From positions 1-64,000 of the forward strand of contig JAUNGG010000005.1 in NCBI GenBank assembly GCA_030524635.1: a stretch of 64,000 nucleotides of DNA, written 5' to 3'. Origin of the DNA: Lachnospiraceae bacterium. GTDB taxonomy: Bacteria; Bacillota; Clostridia; Lachnospirales; Lachnospiraceae. The notes under the pieces were generated by a model that worked only from the letters and a program-made list of their open reading frames with translations, was not told where the DNA came from and ran no database searches. Each line of letters opens with the position of its first letter. The first letter of the stretch is position 1. Of this stretch, positions 54,651 through 64,000 are shown one piece after another. The translations under genes and the position numbers were made by a program.

Positions 54651-55895
54651 CTATGGCCGCACCTGCCCATTGCCGTAAATAATATATTTGGTTGTGGTCA
54701 ACTCCTTCAGCCCCATCGGCCCTCTTGCATGAAGCTTCTGGGTGCTGATGCCGATCTCTGCGCCAAAGCCAAATTCACAGCCGTCTGTGAAACGGGTAGA
54801 TGCATTAACATAGACGGCAGCGGCATCCACTTCATTTAAGAACTTCTGTGCATTGGCGTAATCCTTGGTGATGATCGCCTCTGAATGCTTCGTATTATAC
54901 CGGTTAATATGTTCAATGGCTTCCTCCACAGAATCCACCAGCTTACAGGAAATCATATAATCCAGATATTCCCTGCCCCAGTCCTCCTCTGTTGCCTTCA
55001 CAAACTCCGGTACGATCCGGCAGGCTTCCTCATCTCCCCGGATCTCCACCTGCTTCTCATCCAGCCTTGCCTTCAGCAGAGGAAGAAAGCCTGCTGCGAT
55101 CTTCCTATGTATTATCAGTGACTCACAGGCATTGCAGACACCGATCCGCTGGGTCTTGGCATTAAAAATAATGTCCAGCGCCATGTTAAAATCAGCAGAT
55201 TCATCCACGAAGATGTGGCAGTTTCCCGTTCCTGTTTCAATGACTGGGATCGTACTGTTCTCTACCACTGCCCTGATCAGTCCGGCTCCGCCTCTTGGGA
55301 TCAGCACATCCACATACTGGTTCAGCTTCATGAATGCCTGAGTAACGGCACGGTCGGTATCCGAGATCAATTGTACTGCATCTGCCGGAAGGTTTGCTTC
55401 CAAAAGCCCTCGCTGCAGGCAGGCTACGATCGCCTGATTGGAGCAGATGGCATCACTGCCGCCCTTTAAGATCACAGCGTTTCCGCTTTTAAAACAAAGG
55501 CCGAAGGCGTCTGCCGTCACATTGGGGCGTGCCTCGTATATGATCCCGATCACGCCTAATGGCACCCGCTTCTGACCGATCATCAGCCCGTTGGGGCGCT
55601 GCTTCATGGAAAGCACCTCGCCCACCGGGTCATCCAGCGCTGCCACCTGTCTAAGACCGTCTGCCATTCCCTGGATCCTGGCCTGGGTCAGCTTCAGGCG
55701 GTCTAAAAGTCCCTGGCTCATACCGGCGGCCGCTGCCTTCTCCATATCCTTCTGATTCGCAGCCAAAATCTCTTCCTGGCCTGCGATCAGGCTTTTTGCT
55801 GCTGCCAAAAGCCCCTGGTTTTTCTCTGTCACACCAAGAATACCAAGCTTTCTGGAAACAGCCTGGGCCCGCTGCCCGATTTCCTGCAATGTCAT
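54651..55895 (-). CDS. proA: Gamma-glutamyl phosphate reductase
   Basis: A 414-residue NADPH enzyme that reduces glutamyl-5-phosphate in proline synthesis. The catalytic Cys is in [38 protein letters not shown] is the cofactor region. GGAGG sits 5 bp before the ATG. Its ATG overlaps the stop of the upstream cyclo-ligase gene as ATGA, so the two are coupled. Confidence 0.97.
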   Translation of the reverse strand: MTLQEIGQRAQAVSRKLGILGVTEKNQGLLAAAKSLIAGQEEILAANQKDMEKAAAAGMSQGLLDRLKLTQARIQGMADGLRQVAALDDPVGEVLSMKQRPNGLMIGQKRVPLGVIGIIYEARPNVTADAFGLCFKSGNAVILKGGSDAICSNQAIVACLQRGLLEANLPADAVQLISDTDRAVTQAFMKLNQYVDVLIPRGGAGLIRAVVENSTIPVIETGTGNCHIFVDESADFNMALDIIFNAKTQRIGVCNACESLIIHRKIAAGFLPLLKARLDEKQVEIRGDEEACRIVPEFVKATEEDWGREYLDYMISCKLVDSVEEAIEHINRYNTKHSEAIITKDYANAQKFLNEVDAAAVYVNASTRFTDGCEFGFGAEIGISTQKLHARGPMGLKELTTTKYIIYGNGQVRP

Positions 55896-56512
55896 ATCTT
55901 ACCTCCTGTTGTTGTGATCCCATCTGGGGTAATCACCAGATCCATTTTCCTGTCCCAGGGCTCCTGGGGCACCGCTTCCACCATCTGAAAATCATATGCC
56001 AGGCCCCATTTGGGGTGATCTGGCTCCCGCTGGAAAAAGCGGTCATAAAAGCCGCCGCCGTATCCCATGCGGCCGCCGAAGGAATCAAAAGCAACTCCCG
56101 GAACCACTACCAGGCTCCTGACTGCCTGCGCCTGCTTTGATCCGGAAACCGGCTCTAAAATTCCCATGCAGCCTGTGGAAACATCTTCCAGGCCTGCAAT
56201 TTCATAGAAGGCTATCTCTCTTCCCTCTACTCTGGGGACTGCAGTTCGGATTCCCCGCTTCCAAAGCTCTTCTATAATCGGCAGAGTTCCTGCTTCATTT
56301 CGGATATCCAGATAAAGATAAATCCATATGGAATCTGCCGGACTGCCTTTGAAAGGATCTCTTCCCGCCTTCTCCAAAAAACTGGGAAGCTGCCCAAAAA
56401 ACTGCTCCTTCAGCTGCCTGTCCCAAAGCTGCTTTTCCTCCGGGCTGACTGCCTTCCGAAGGCGCTTGATACGATTTCGAAGCAGCGTTTTTTCCTCACT
56501 GCTTCTTTCCAT
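55892..56512 (-). CDS. 5-formyltetrahydrofolate cyclo-ligase
   Basis: About 206 residues, ATP-dependent conversion of 5-formyl-THF to methenyl-THF. Recognised by [16 protein letters not shown] at the N-terminus, the [23 protein letters not shown] signature and GLAYDFQMV. The start at 56512 is chosen because it overlaps DUF896 by 17 bp and follows GGTGA. Its position between proB and proA is conserved in some Lachnospiraceae but its link to proline synthesis is unknown. Confidence 0.88.
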   Translation of the reverse strand: MERSSEEKTLLRNRIKRLRKAVSPEEKQLWDRQLKEQFFGQLPSFLEKAGRDPFKGSPADSIWIYLYLDIRNEAGTLPIIEELWKRGIRTAVPRVEGREIAFYEIAGLEDVSTGCMGILEPVSGSKQAQAVRSLVVVPGVAFDSFGGRMGYGGGFYDRFFQREPDHPKWGLAYDFQMVEAVPQEPWDRKMDLVITPDGITTTGGKI

Positions 56513-56714
56513 ACTTTTCACCAAGATTGGTAATGCTTCCATCGGCTTCCTTGATGGAAATATTGTCAAGATTTCCCCTAAGGCTTGCACGGATCGCTTT
56601 GATATAATCCTGGCGGAGCTGCTGCTGCTCTGCCTTCTCCTCATCTGTCAGGCCTACTGACTGAGACTTATGATATAATGTATTGATTCGGTCGATTTTT
56701 TCCTGCATTGTCAT
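56496..56714 (-). CDS. DUF896 protein (YnzC-like)
   Basis: A 72-residue helical protein of the DUF896/YnzC family (IDRINTLYHKSQSVGLTDEE, followed by LRQDYIKAIRASLRGNLDN). The family is found in Firmicutes and is SOS- or sporulation-linked in some Bacillus species; the function is not established. It overlaps the cyclo-ligase start by 17 bp, so it is likely co-translated. Confidence 0.88.
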   Translation of the reverse strand: MTMQEKIDRINTLYHKSQSVGLTDEEKAEQQQLRQDYIKAIRASLRGNLDNISIKEADGSITNLGEKYGKKQ

Positions 56715-56795
56715 AGTTTTCCCGTCCTTTCCAAACCAAATTCGTTCCCTGTTCTAATATCCCTTCCCCATAAAAGCGGTGAATTTTTTCATAAG

Positions 56796-57659
56796 TTAAT
56801 ATTCGTAATTTAAATAGTTCATCAAATCAAAATTCAGGTTGTTATGTGCCAAGAACAAGGTCCCCTTATCCTTGCCTTCCATAATATCCTGGATCACGGA
56901 TACTTCCTCACCATTGGCGATCACCATGTCCGTTCCGCTGTCGGTTGCAATCCTGGCAGCCTCCAGCTTGGCCGACATGCCGCCGGTTCCCACATCGCTG
57001 CTGGAGGTGGATTTTCCCATGGACATCAGCGCCTCGTTGATCTCGTAGACCTCGCTGATAAACCGGGCGTCTGGATTAGTCTTTGGATCATCCGAATACA
57101 AGCCGTCAATATCAGAAAGCAGGATCAGCAGATCTGCTTCGATCAAAGCGGATACCACCGCTGATAAACGGTCATTATCGCCAAAGGTGTCCACATATGG
57201 GATCTCTGCTGTGGAAACCGTGTCGTTTTCATTTACAATAGGAATCGCTCCCAGCTTTAACAGCTCCTCAAAGGTATTCTGGGCATTGTAGCGGGAGCTG
57301 TCGTTGATCATAGTGTGTTTCGTCAGAAGCACCTGGGCTGCTGTCTGATTATATTCAGCAAACAGCCTCTGGTATACCATCATCAGCCTGGCCTGTCCTA
57401 CTGCGGCAAAGGCCTGCTTCTGCGCCAGAGAATCCGGCCTTCTGCGGTAACCCAGCGCCTGACGTCCGGCAGCGATAGCACCGGAGGAAACCAGCACCAC
57501 CTGCTTTCCCTCTCCCTTCAGATCACTGATGACCCGGATCAGCTTCTCGATCTTTGAAAGATTCAAATCACCTGTTTCTGTATGTGTCAGTGAGGAGGAG
57601 CCGATCTTAATCACGATCCGCTTTTTCTCCCTTAATTTTTCTCGTTCTCCCTTAACCAT
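56796..57659 (-). CDS. proB: Glutamate 5-kinase, PUA-less
   Basis: A 287-residue amino-acid kinase that phosphorylates glutamate, the first step of proline synthesis. RIVIKIGSSSLTHTE, VLVSSGAIAAGRQALG, NENDTVSTAEIPYVDTFGDND and GTGGMSAKLEAARIA are diagnostic. The C-terminal PUA domain of the enteric enzyme (about 367 residues) is missing, as in many Clostridia. AGGAG lies eight bases before the ATG. It leads the proB-DUF896-cyclo-ligase-proA group. Confidence 0.95.
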   Translation of the reverse strand: MVKGEREKLREKKRIVIKIGSSSLTHTETGDLNLSKIEKLIRVISDLKGEGKQVVLVSSGAIAAGRQALGYRRRPDSLAQKQAFAAVGQARLMMVYQRLFAEYNQTAAQVLLTKHTMINDSSRYNAQNTFEELLKLGAIPIVNENDTVSTAEIPYVDTFGDNDRLSAVVSALIEADLLILLSDIDGLYSDDPKTNPDARFISEVYEINEALMSMGKSTSSSDVGTGGMSAKLEAARIATDSGTDMVIANGEEVSVIQDIMEGKDKGTLFLAHNNLNFDLMNYLNYEY

Positions 57660-57707
57660 GTCTCTATCTCCTAGTATTTCTAGTAACCCTTACGGTTACG
57701 TCCTATC

Positions 57708-59318
57708 TTACGCCAGTCCGACTGATTCGTCAATAGGCCGATAGCGCCTTGCAATTTCCTCTGCCACCTTAAGTCCGTCCATTGCCGCCGAGGTGATGCC
57801 TCCTGCGTAACCGGCTCCTTCTCCGCAGGGAAACAATCCCTTTACCTGGCTTTCCAGCTGCCCATCCCGGTGGATTCGGATCGGTGATGAGGTCCGGCTC
57901 TCGATCCCGGCCAGAATGGAATCTCCCCGGTCAAAGCCTGGGATCACTCCTCCAAACCGGTCAATTCCCTCGATCAGAGAATCGGATATGGACTCCGGCA
58001 GGATCTCCCTCAGATTCGCAAAGGAAACCCGTCCCTCAAACTGAGGCACGATCTGACCGTACTGGCTGGATATCCGGTTTTCCTTAAAATCCTCATAAAG
58101 CTGAACCGGTATGCTGCCCTTTCCGGCCTGATAAGCAGCCTCCTCCAGCCTCCGCTGAAAGGCAATGCCGGAAAGGGGCCCATCTCCTCCGAAATCTTCC
58201 GGGGTCACCGTCACGATCAAGGCACTGTTGGCATTTTTCCCATCTCTGGCGTGATAGCTCATGCCATTCACAGCCAGACGTCCTTCCTCGGAGGAAGCAT
58301 TGACCACAAAGCCTCCCGGACACATACAGAAGGAGTAAACCCCTCTGCCGTTTTTACAGGTGTGGGTCAGCTTATAGCTGGCAGGTCCCAGGATCCTGGC
58401 TGCCTCCTGCCCATACTGCGCCTCATCGATCATAGACTGGGGATGCTGGATCCGAAGTCCTACTGCAAATGCCTTGGCATCCATAGGGACCTGCCGCTTC
58501 CACAAGATTTCAAAGGTATCTCTGGCGCTGTGCCCCACTGCAAGGACAATCGCCTCCGCCGGGATCTCCTCTCTTCCATTGACGATCAGCCCCTGGAGCG
58601 CTCCGTCTTGTATGGAAAAATCTGTCACCTGACTGTGGAACCGGACCTGACCGCCCAGTCGGATGATCTCCTGGCGCATGGCTGCCACGATCTGGCTGAG
58701 CACATCTGTACCGATGTGAGGCTTATTCACATAGCAGATGGAAGGATCTGCCCCAAATTCAGAAAATAGCTCCAGAACCTTCCGGTTTCGGCCCATGGGG
58801 TCCTTCACTAAGGTATTCAGCTTTCCATCAGAAAAGGTTCCTGCTCCCCCTTCTCCAAACTGTACATTACTGTTGGGATCCAGTTTTCCCTCTTTCCAAA
58901 AGGTCTGAACCTGTCTGGTTCGTTCCTCCACAGAACCTCCCCGCTCCAAAATCAGCGGCCGGTAACCATGCCGGGCCAGCATCAGGCCGCAGAACAGCCC
59001 TGCCGGACCGCTTCCGACGATAACCGGCGGATGGGATAATGTTCCGGAACCGGAAGCCGGAAACTGGTATGGCTTTTCCTTGCTGATGGATGCGTTGGAA
59101 TTTTTGGAGCGCTTCACCACCTGCTCCTCCCGGTCCGTTTCCACATCCAGCACATAGCTGTAGGCGATCTCCTCCCGCTTTCTGGCATCCACCGACTGCT
59201 TGACAATGCGGACGCTTTTGATCTGGCTGTCTGAGATCCGAAGCAGCTTGGCCGTCCGGATTAATAAATCTTCATATGTATGTGTGATCGGTAATTTTAC
59301 CTGGGTAATTCGAATCAT
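57708..59318 (-). CDS. FAD-dependent oxidoreductase (COG2509-like)
   Basis: A 536-residue flavoprotein. An N-terminal RNA-binding-like region (about 1-75) precedes the Rossmann motif VIVGSGPAGLFCGLMLARHG at about 98-117. Family segments include LERGGSVEERTRQV, FGEGGAGTFSDGKLNT, FCMCPGGFVVNASSE and FPCGEGAGYAGGITSAAMDGL. The substrate is unknown. It ends 1 bp before the HI0933-like flavoprotein gene, and both are probably co-transcribed. Confidence 0.85.
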   Translation of the reverse strand: MIRITQVKLPITHTYEDLLIRTAKLLRISDSQIKSVRIVKQSVDARKREEIAYSYVLDVETDREEQVVKRSKNSNASISKEKPYQFPASGSGTLSHPPVIVGSGPAGLFCGLMLARHGYRPLILERGGSVEERTRQVQTFWKEGKLDPNSNVQFGEGGAGTFSDGKLNTLVKDPMGRNRKVLELFSEFGADPSICYVNKPHIGTDVLSQIVAAMRQEIIRLGGQVRFHSQVTDFSIQDGALQGLIVNGREEIPAEAIVLAVGHSARDTFEILWKRQVPMDAKAFAVGLRIQHPQSMIDEAQYGQEAARILGPASYKLTHTCKNGRGVYSFCMCPGGFVVNASSEEGRLAVNGMSYHARDGKNANSALIVTVTPEDFGGDGPLSGIAFQRRLEEAAYQAGKGSIPVQLYEDFKENRISSQYGQIVPQFEGRVSFANLREILPESISDSLIEGIDRFGGVIPGFDRGDSILAGIESRTSSPIRIHRDGQLESQVKGLFPCGEGAGYAGGITSAAMDGLKVAEEIARRYRPIDESVGLA

Positions 59319-59319
59319 G

Positions 59320-60645
59320 TTATTTCTTATTATCTCCTGTTTTTATGGTCCGTCCGCTTCTCTGTACGGCCGCTTTTGAAGGAAGCGGATATTCCCGATG
59401 CCCTCCATTCCACTGGGCCGCCTGGGTTCCTGCCACCTTACCGGAAGACCAGGCCCACTGCAGGTTATAGCCGCCGCAGATCCCGTCCACATCCAGCAGC
59501 TCCCCGGCAAAGAAAAGTCCCGGAACCAGCCTGGATTCCATGGTAAACGGATTGATCTCCGACACATCCACACCGCCGCAGCACACCTGTGCATTGGCAA
59601 AGGGATTGACGGAGCTGACCAGTGCCTCATACTCCTTTAAGCTCTTGATCAGCTGAGCCCGCTGCTTTGCTGATGACTGGCTCACCGGCTCATCCATCCG
59701 GATCCCTGCCATCCGCAGCAGCACCTGAGCCAGCTTTTTATTTACCACACCGGTGAGGAAATCCTCGCCCCTCCTGTGGCCAAATTCCTGAAACCGCTGC
59801 TTGAAAAATACATGAGTCTCCTCCAGATCCATGAAAGGAAGGAAATCGATCCATACCTGCACCTTTTTCTTCTCATCCAATGCCCTGGCTGCAAACCGGC
59901 TTAGCTGGAACACCGGAATGCCGGAAATACCGTAATCGGTGATCTGCAGCTCCCCGCTTTCCTCCCACGCCTTCTGCCCTGCAACGCAGAGGGTAAGCCT
60001 TGCATCCGTCCGGATCCCTGCCAGCTGCTTGTAATGATTTCCCTGGCACCGGAGCTGAACCAGAGCCGGCAGAGGCTTGATCACATGGTGCCCAAGCGAT
60101 CTGGCCAGCTCATAACCGCTGCCGTCAGAGCCGGTATTCGGTGCTGCCTTAGAGCCGCATGCCAGAATCAGGCTGTCCGCCGACAGAGTCTGGCGGTTTG
60201 TAGAAATTGAAAAAAGTGTCTGCCCCTTCTTCCTCTCCCAGCGAATGGTTTTCGGCTCGCATTCCGTCAGTACCGTAACCCCTAAGTGCTCGCATTCCAG
60301 CCGAAGGGCATCCAGGACAGCAGACGCCTGATCCGATACCGGATAATAATAGGTTTCCATCCGGCTTTTGCACAGCACTCCCATAGAAGAAAACCACCGC
60401 AGCGTATCCTTCCAGCCAAACTGGTCAATTACCCGCATCGGAAATTCCGGATCCTCACAGCGGAAGCAGTTCGCCTCCATCCGCCCGTTGGTCAGATTAC
60501 ACCTTCCATTTCCAGTGGAGAGTATCTTCTTCCCCACACGGTCCATATGCTCGATTACAGTAACCATCGCCCCAGACCTGGCTGCCCAGATAGCAGCCGT
60601 CAGCCCTGCTGCGCCGCCGCCGATAATGACCACTTGCTTTTTCAT
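59320..60645 (-). CDS. HI0933/BaiN-like NAD(P)/FAD-dependent oxidoreductase
   Basis: A 441-residue flavoprotein starting MKKQVVIIGGGAAGLTAAIW, with KKILSTGNGRCNLTN, the HI0933 pattern, and a C-terminal CCGGVDVSEINP and FAGELLDVDGICGGYNLQWA. BaiN relatives include a bile-acid 7-alpha-dehydroxylation-associated enzyme, but the family is broad, so I do not claim that role. I set the start at 60645 from AGGAGG; a long upstream extension lacks family similarity. It follows the COG2509-like gene by one base. Confidence 0.88.
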   Translation of the reverse strand: MKKQVVIIGGGAAGLTAAIWAARSGAMVTVIEHMDRVGKKILSTGNGRCNLTNGRMEANCFRCEDPEFPMRVIDQFGWKDTLRWFSSMGVLCKSRMETYYYPVSDQASAVLDALRLECEHLGVTVLTECEPKTIRWERKKGQTLFSISTNRQTLSADSLILACGSKAAPNTGSDGSGYELARSLGHHVIKPLPALVQLRCQGNHYKQLAGIRTDARLTLCVAGQKAWEESGELQITDYGISGIPVFQLSRFAARALDEKKKVQVWIDFLPFMDLEETHVFFKQRFQEFGHRRGEDFLTGVVNKKLAQVLLRMAGIRMDEPVSQSSAKQRAQLIKSLKEYEALVSSVNPFANAQVCCGGVDVSEINPFTMESRLVPGLFFAGELLDVDGICGGYNLQWAWSSGKVAGTQAAQWNGGHREYPLPSKAAVQRSGRTIKTGDNKK

Positions 60646-60796
60646 TGCTTCCTCCTGTACCGCTCCTGACTGCAGTCTTCTCTTTCTCTGCCTGCAGCAG
60701 CCTTCTTCTTTTTTCGCTGCCTGCCGCAGCCGAAATCTTTTTCCTTTCAGACTGTAACCTATTCTATCCGTTTTTTCTCGTTCTTGCAACTGTTTC

Positions 60797-61201
60797 TTAA
60801 CTGGTATAGGATTCCAAATAGCTGTAAATTTCCTCCATCGCCGGAAACCAGATCCCATGACGCAGCTTCTCCCGCTCCGCCTCCGGAAAATCGGTGATGG
60901 GAATATGAGTATATAGGCAGATCTCAGAACGGCTGCTCCCAAATACCAGCAGAAAGCCATCCTCAGACACCAGCAAAAAGCGCATTTCCTCAGATGGCAC
61001 CGGCCGGATCTGTTCCTGATTGACTACAATCTGATCCTCTGGCATCGTCTCAGTTTCCGGAAGTGTTTCCTCTGTCTCAGACTCCACAGCCGGTGGCTGC
61101 AGCATCCCCTCCTCCTGATTCTGCATGATCATAAAAACGCTGAACAGGCTGATCAACGCCAGCCCCAACAGCAAAAGAAAGCAGATATGATACTTTTTCA
61201 T
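60797..61201 (-). CDS. Membrane-anchored protein with BofC C-terminal-like domain
   Basis: A 134-residue protein. An N-terminal membrane anchor lies at about 5-25, followed by an acidic Glu/Thr/Pro linker to about 65. A compact C-terminal domain (FLLVSEDGFLLVFGSS, SEICLYTHIPITDFPEAERE) ends IYSYLESYTS. It resembles the C-terminal part of BofC, the B. subtilis sporulation checkpoint protein that inhibits SpoIVB. Such proteins are common in Lachnospiraceae, including some that do not sporulate, so the role is unclear. Confidence 0.6.
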   Translation of the reverse strand: MKKYHICFLLLLGLALISLFSVFMIMQNQEEGMLQPPAVESETEETLPETETMPEDQIVVNQEQIRPVPSEEMRFLLVSEDGFLLVFGSSRSEICLYTHIPITDFPEAEREKLRHGIWFPAMEEIYSYLESYTS

Positions 61202-61334
61202 GGATTACCTCCTTGTCAAAGTATAGTATCTGCTTATTCTTCCCTTTTTAACCATTTACCTGCTAATTTTTGTATTTGCTGCATCCATTCAGCAGATTTC
61301 GGCTGCATAGACCCAAAATCTGCCGTTCATTTTC

Positions 61335-63095
61335 CTACAAAAGCCGGAACTTTCTGGCAATCCGAACCAGCCGGCGGCCTGCCGGCATATCATAAAGCTC
61401 TACCTCGTCTACTGCCTGCAGCTTGATCAGAGCCACGCCATACACTGCAATTGCAGCCATAACGGCAGCAAATACCTGTACGCCCAGCCACAGCCTTCCA
61501 TCTGGAAGGATCTTGGAACATCCAAGAGAAACCAGATAAGCTGCAATTCCCATCACAACTGCACTGAAAAACGGCAAGATAAAGGTCTTCCGATATTCCT
61601 GGCGGTAATCCAGATATTTCCCAATGGAAATCCCATTCAGGATACACATGGTCAGCGCAAATAAAATGTTGGAGAAGATTACAGCGTAAATTCCCCATTT
61701 TAATCCATAGAGCATCACAACCAGAATCACCACATGCAGAACAAGGGAGACTGCCGCATTCTTCAGCGGCGTATTCATGTGATTGATGCCCTGCAAAATT
61801 GCATTCGTTACGGTAGATAAGGAATAAAATGCCACTGCGGATGCGCCTGCCATGGTAATCTGCACCAGCAAATCCCCGCTCTTGCTTGGAAACAGGAGAT
61901 TATTGATGGGAGCAGACAGCACAGTAAGCCCTACTGTAGCCGGAATTGCAATCAGCATGGAAAAACGGATGGCTGTGCTGACCTTATCCAGCACCTGTCC
62001 TCGGTCCTTGCTGGCGACAGCACGGGAAAGGGACGGGATCAGTGAGGAGGACAAGGCATTGGCAATGGCCACCGGAATCATAAACAAGGTGTGATATTTT
62101 CCAAAAATCCCCCACTGGGAAGCAATCACATCAGACTGCCCTAAGTGAGCCATCCCCTGTCCAAAGAAAAAGTTATCCAGCACAGAGCTGATGTTGTAAA
62201 CGGTGCTGCTTAAGACAATAGGAAGGATGGTCATGGTCAGGATCCCTGCCAACTCCCCGTACCCTTCTGTAGCACCAGTTCCATCTTTCCGGCATTGACG
62301 CCTCATGGTTTTCCGGTAGGTCAGCATTAAAAATGCACAGAACAGAAATGCGATCAAAGCGCCCGCTCCCGTTCCGATGGTGCCTCCGGCTGCTCCAAAG
62401 GCATAGGAATATTCGGTTCCTCCACGAACCAGATTGACTTTCATGCCTTCGCGGAACAAATACCAGGCTGCAGCAATGCTGACTACTGCATTTGCCACCT
62501 GCTCCAGAATCTGGGAGATAGCAGTGGGCACCATGGTTCCGGTTCCCTGGAAATATCCACGAAGGACTCCCAGAAATGCCATAATCCATATGGTAGGCGC
62601 CAGTGTCCGCAATGCATAGCTGGAATATGGCATCTGCATGGCTCCGGCAAAGAGATCGGCGCCAAACCAGATGGCAAAGGCGGCAATTCCGCCCACCACC
62701 GCTGCGTATACCATGGACGCCTTCAGGATCCGGACAGAATTGCAGTACTGTCCCTTGGCAATCCTGGTGGAAACCATCTTGGATACGGCAGTAGGAAGGC
62801 TGTAGGAGGAAACGATCAAAAGAATCGAATAAATGCTGAAGGCTGAGGTATAATAGCCGTTTCCTTCATCTCCAATGATCCCAATCAGCGGGATCCGGTA
62901 AAAGAGTCCGATCAGGCGGACTACAATACCGGCTGCTGCCAGGATGCTTCCCTGAATAACGAAGCTGGCCGCCCCATCCATGTTTTTTCCTTTTTTCTGA
63001 GAACTATTTTTGGGGGAAACGTTTCTACCCCCATTCCTCCCCCGGGAGGTACCGGGCTTTCTTCTGCTGTTAAGATTTCTGCTGTTATTCTCCAT
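61335..63095 (-). CDS. SpoVB/MVF-like polysaccharide flippase
   Basis: About 586 residues with roughly 14 membrane helices, a MOP-superfamily transporter likely flipping lipid-linked oligosaccharides. SYSLPTAVSKMVSTRIAKG and LVRGGTEYSYAFGAAGG are family-like. The first 50 residues are a hydrophilic extension rich in Arg, Lys, Asn and Ser. Another start at 62981 (MDGAAS) with a strong AAAGGA site would remove it; I report the longer form with doubt. It overlaps the upstream DUF3048 gene by 11 bp. Confidence 0.8.
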   Translation of the reverse strand: MENNSRNLNSRRKPGTSRGRNGGRNVSPKNSSQKKGKNMDGAASFVIQGSILAAAGIVVRLIGLFYRIPLIGIIGDEGNGYYTSAFSIYSILLIVSSYSLPTAVSKMVSTRIAKGQYCNSVRILKASMVYAAVVGGIAAFAIWFGADLFAGAMQMPYSSYALRTLAPTIWIMAFLGVLRGYFQGTGTMVPTAISQILEQVANAVVSIAAAWYLFREGMKVNLVRGGTEYSYAFGAAGGTIGTGAGALIAFLFCAFLMLTYRKTMRRQCRKDGTGATEGYGELAGILTMTILPIVLSSTVYNISSVLDNFFFGQGMAHLGQSDVIASQWGIFGKYHTLFMIPVAIANALSSSLIPSLSRAVASKDRGQVLDKVSTAIRFSMLIAIPATVGLTVLSAPINNLLFPSKSGDLLVQITMAGASAVAFYSLSTVTNAILQGINHMNTPLKNAAVSLVLHVVILVVMLYGLKWGIYAVIFSNILFALTMCILNGISIGKYLDYRQEYRKTFILPFFSAVVMGIAAYLVSLGCSKILPDGRLWLGVQVFAAVMAAIAVYGVALIKLQAVDEVELYDMPAGRRLVRIARKFRLL

Positions 63096-64000
63096 AAATC
63101 TCGATCTTGCTCTTGTCCAGGGCATTGACGATGCATACCCAGGTCTTTCCCTGGTTCAAGATGATTTCCTTTCCATCCGGTCCGTAGTAGTGGGTGACGC
63201 CGAATTCCCCGTCCTTTTCCCACGTAATGGGAATTCCCTTTCCATTGGTAAAGAAATACCCATTTTCACCGGAAGTATGTACATTAATATTCAAGTATTC
63301 GGTAGTTGCATATCGGCCGGTCTGGCAGTACTGGATGATCAGATTCTTCGCCGTGATCGGGCCCTCGTTTCCCCGGTGAATGTCCCCATACTGGTAACGA
63401 TGGTAAAGTCCGTCATCCGCCTGATACACAAACATAGCCTTATTCATCACATAGCCTGGAATCACCTTTATGGCCTCCATCGCGCCCTGGCTTTCATCCA
63501 GACGGTACTCTCCATCTGCAAACTGGTAATGACCGCGATAGTCTGCATTGTATTCCGTAGAATATCCCAGCTTTTCAATGGCCTTTTTCAGGCGGTCGCC
63601 GCTGGTGTAGGCATTATGAGGCGCTTTTTTATCATTCGAACGATAAAAGGCTGTGGCGCCGATGCCTTCAATGCCGTTGATATTATCCACATTTTTCAGA
63701 TATGGAACCGCAAAGGTGCTCTGTCCATAGTGAGAGTAAATAGCATCAAATTCTCTGGCAAAGTAGGTGTAGTAGGTCCGGCAGCTTCTGGTGGAGCCGA
63801 TCCGTTCCAGATCATCATAATCCTCGATGATCGACATGTAGCGGTTCATGGTGCCCTCCACATTAGCCTCGTAGACAACGCCGGCCCGGTTGATTCCGTA
63901 CTGAGGAAGGGCCGCCTTATCATTGCTCATCATGGTTGCGACGGGGCGGCGGTTGCCGATGGCCTCATCTACCCATTCGCCGGTCAGATAGCTTCTTACC
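63085..64000 (-). CDS. DUF3048 (YerB-like) protein, partial at window edge
   Basis: The reading frame continues past 64000, so the 5' end is missing; at least 305 residues are visible. The extra residues read VRSYLTGEWVDEAIGNRRP, the typical DUF3048 start, followed by ALPQYGINRAGVVYEANVEG. Later parts (KNLIIQYCQTG, GKGIPITWEKDG, VCIVNALDKSKIEIYG) are family-typical. YerB-like proteins are secreted lipoproteins of unknown function. Any signal peptide lies outside the window. It overlaps the flippase gene by 11 bp. Confidence 0.87.
   Translation of the reverse strand, partial: VRSYLTGEWVDEAIGNRRPVATMMSNDKAALPQYGINRAGVVYEANVEGTMNRYMSIIEDYDDLERIGSTRSCRTYYTYFAREFDAIYSHYGQSTFAVPYLKNVDNINGIEGIGATAFYRSNDKKAPHNAYTSGDRLKKAIEKLGYSTEYNADYRGHYQFADGEYRLDESQGAMEAIKVIPGYVMNKAMFVYQADDGLYHRYQYGDIHRGNEGPITAKNLIIQYCQTGRYATTEYLNINVHTSGENGYFFTNGKGIPITWEKDGEFGVTHYYGPDGKEIILNQGKTWVCIVNALDKSKIEIYGE

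Noticed and set aside
59320-60645. Bile-acid 7-dehydroxylation enzyme BaiN
   Set aside because: Only the broad HI0933 family is supported, and no other bai genes are present.
1-64000. tRNA or rRNA genes
   Set aside because: I looked for characteristic tRNA ends and rRNA stretches in the intergenic regions on both strands and found none, but I could not run a covariance search.

Overview
The window reads as chromosomal DNA of an anaerobic Gram-positive member of the Clostridia, most likely a gut Lachnospiraceae. This rests on gene order (rplU-prp-rpmA-obgE, a minCDE/mre/pbp2/rodA wall block, sepF-yggS, miaB-mutSL), a LexA with Gram-positive SOS boxes, a sortase-type LPKTG protein, a SipW-type signal peptidase, and the absence of outer-membrane genes. 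Fifty-nine protein genes are supported. I saw no tRNA, rRNA, CRISPR array or complete insertion sequence.

Layout. Positions 1-2.1 kb carry a TtcA-like tRNA thiolase and a stand-alone tyrosine recombinase followed by AT-rich palindromes. From 2.1 to 14.6 kb, on the minus strand, lies a surface-fibre locus: an XRE regulator, a terminator-like hairpin, a secreted wall-binding-repeat protein, a SipW-type signal peptidase, a TasA-like protein, an LPKTG-anchored TasA-like protein, a third TasA-like protein and a giant protein of about 2,377 residues with Cna-B repeats. This is the main accessory region and the best candidate for an undescribed system. At 14.8-16.3 kb a YneA-like LysM protein and LexA are divergent around five LexA-box-like sites.

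Positions 16.4-21 kb hold the ribosome/GTPase operon (rplU, prp, rpmA, obgE, yhbY, nadD, yqeK, rsfS). Transport and metabolic genes follow (MFS carrier, CstA, a cytidylate-kinase-like protein), then rluD-lspA-aroB and sepF-yggS with an HlyD-like membrane protein. In front of the HlyD-like gene are three 118-bp tandem repeats. Positions 31.6-42 kb hold a small P-loop protein and the cell-wall and division-site block (D,D-carboxypeptidase, mgsA, rodA, minEDC, an oversized PBP2, mreD, mreC, radC, DUF4321). No mreB lies between radC and mreC.

Positions 42-54.6 kb carry a PLP enzyme, miaA, an S66 peptidase, two acetyltransferases, an Rpn-type nuclease, mutL, mutS and miaB. Positions 54.6-64 kb carry proline synthesis genes (proB, proA) with DUF896 and a 5-formyl-THF cyclo-ligase between them, two FAD oxidoreductases, a BofC-like anchored protein, a SpoVB-like flippase and a DUF3048 protein cut by the window edge.

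How they fit together. Most of the window is housekeeping: ribosome maturation, cell elongation and division, mismatch repair and tRNA modification (TtcA at position 32; MiaA then MiaB at position 37). The fibre locus looks self-contained: a dedicated signal peptidase, three substrates sharing a TasA-type fold signature, one of them with a sortase anchor, and a giant adhesin. It appears to be controlled by read-through of a hairpin placed just after its regulator gene. The left 16 kb looks visibly richer in A+T than the rest, but I did not measure this.
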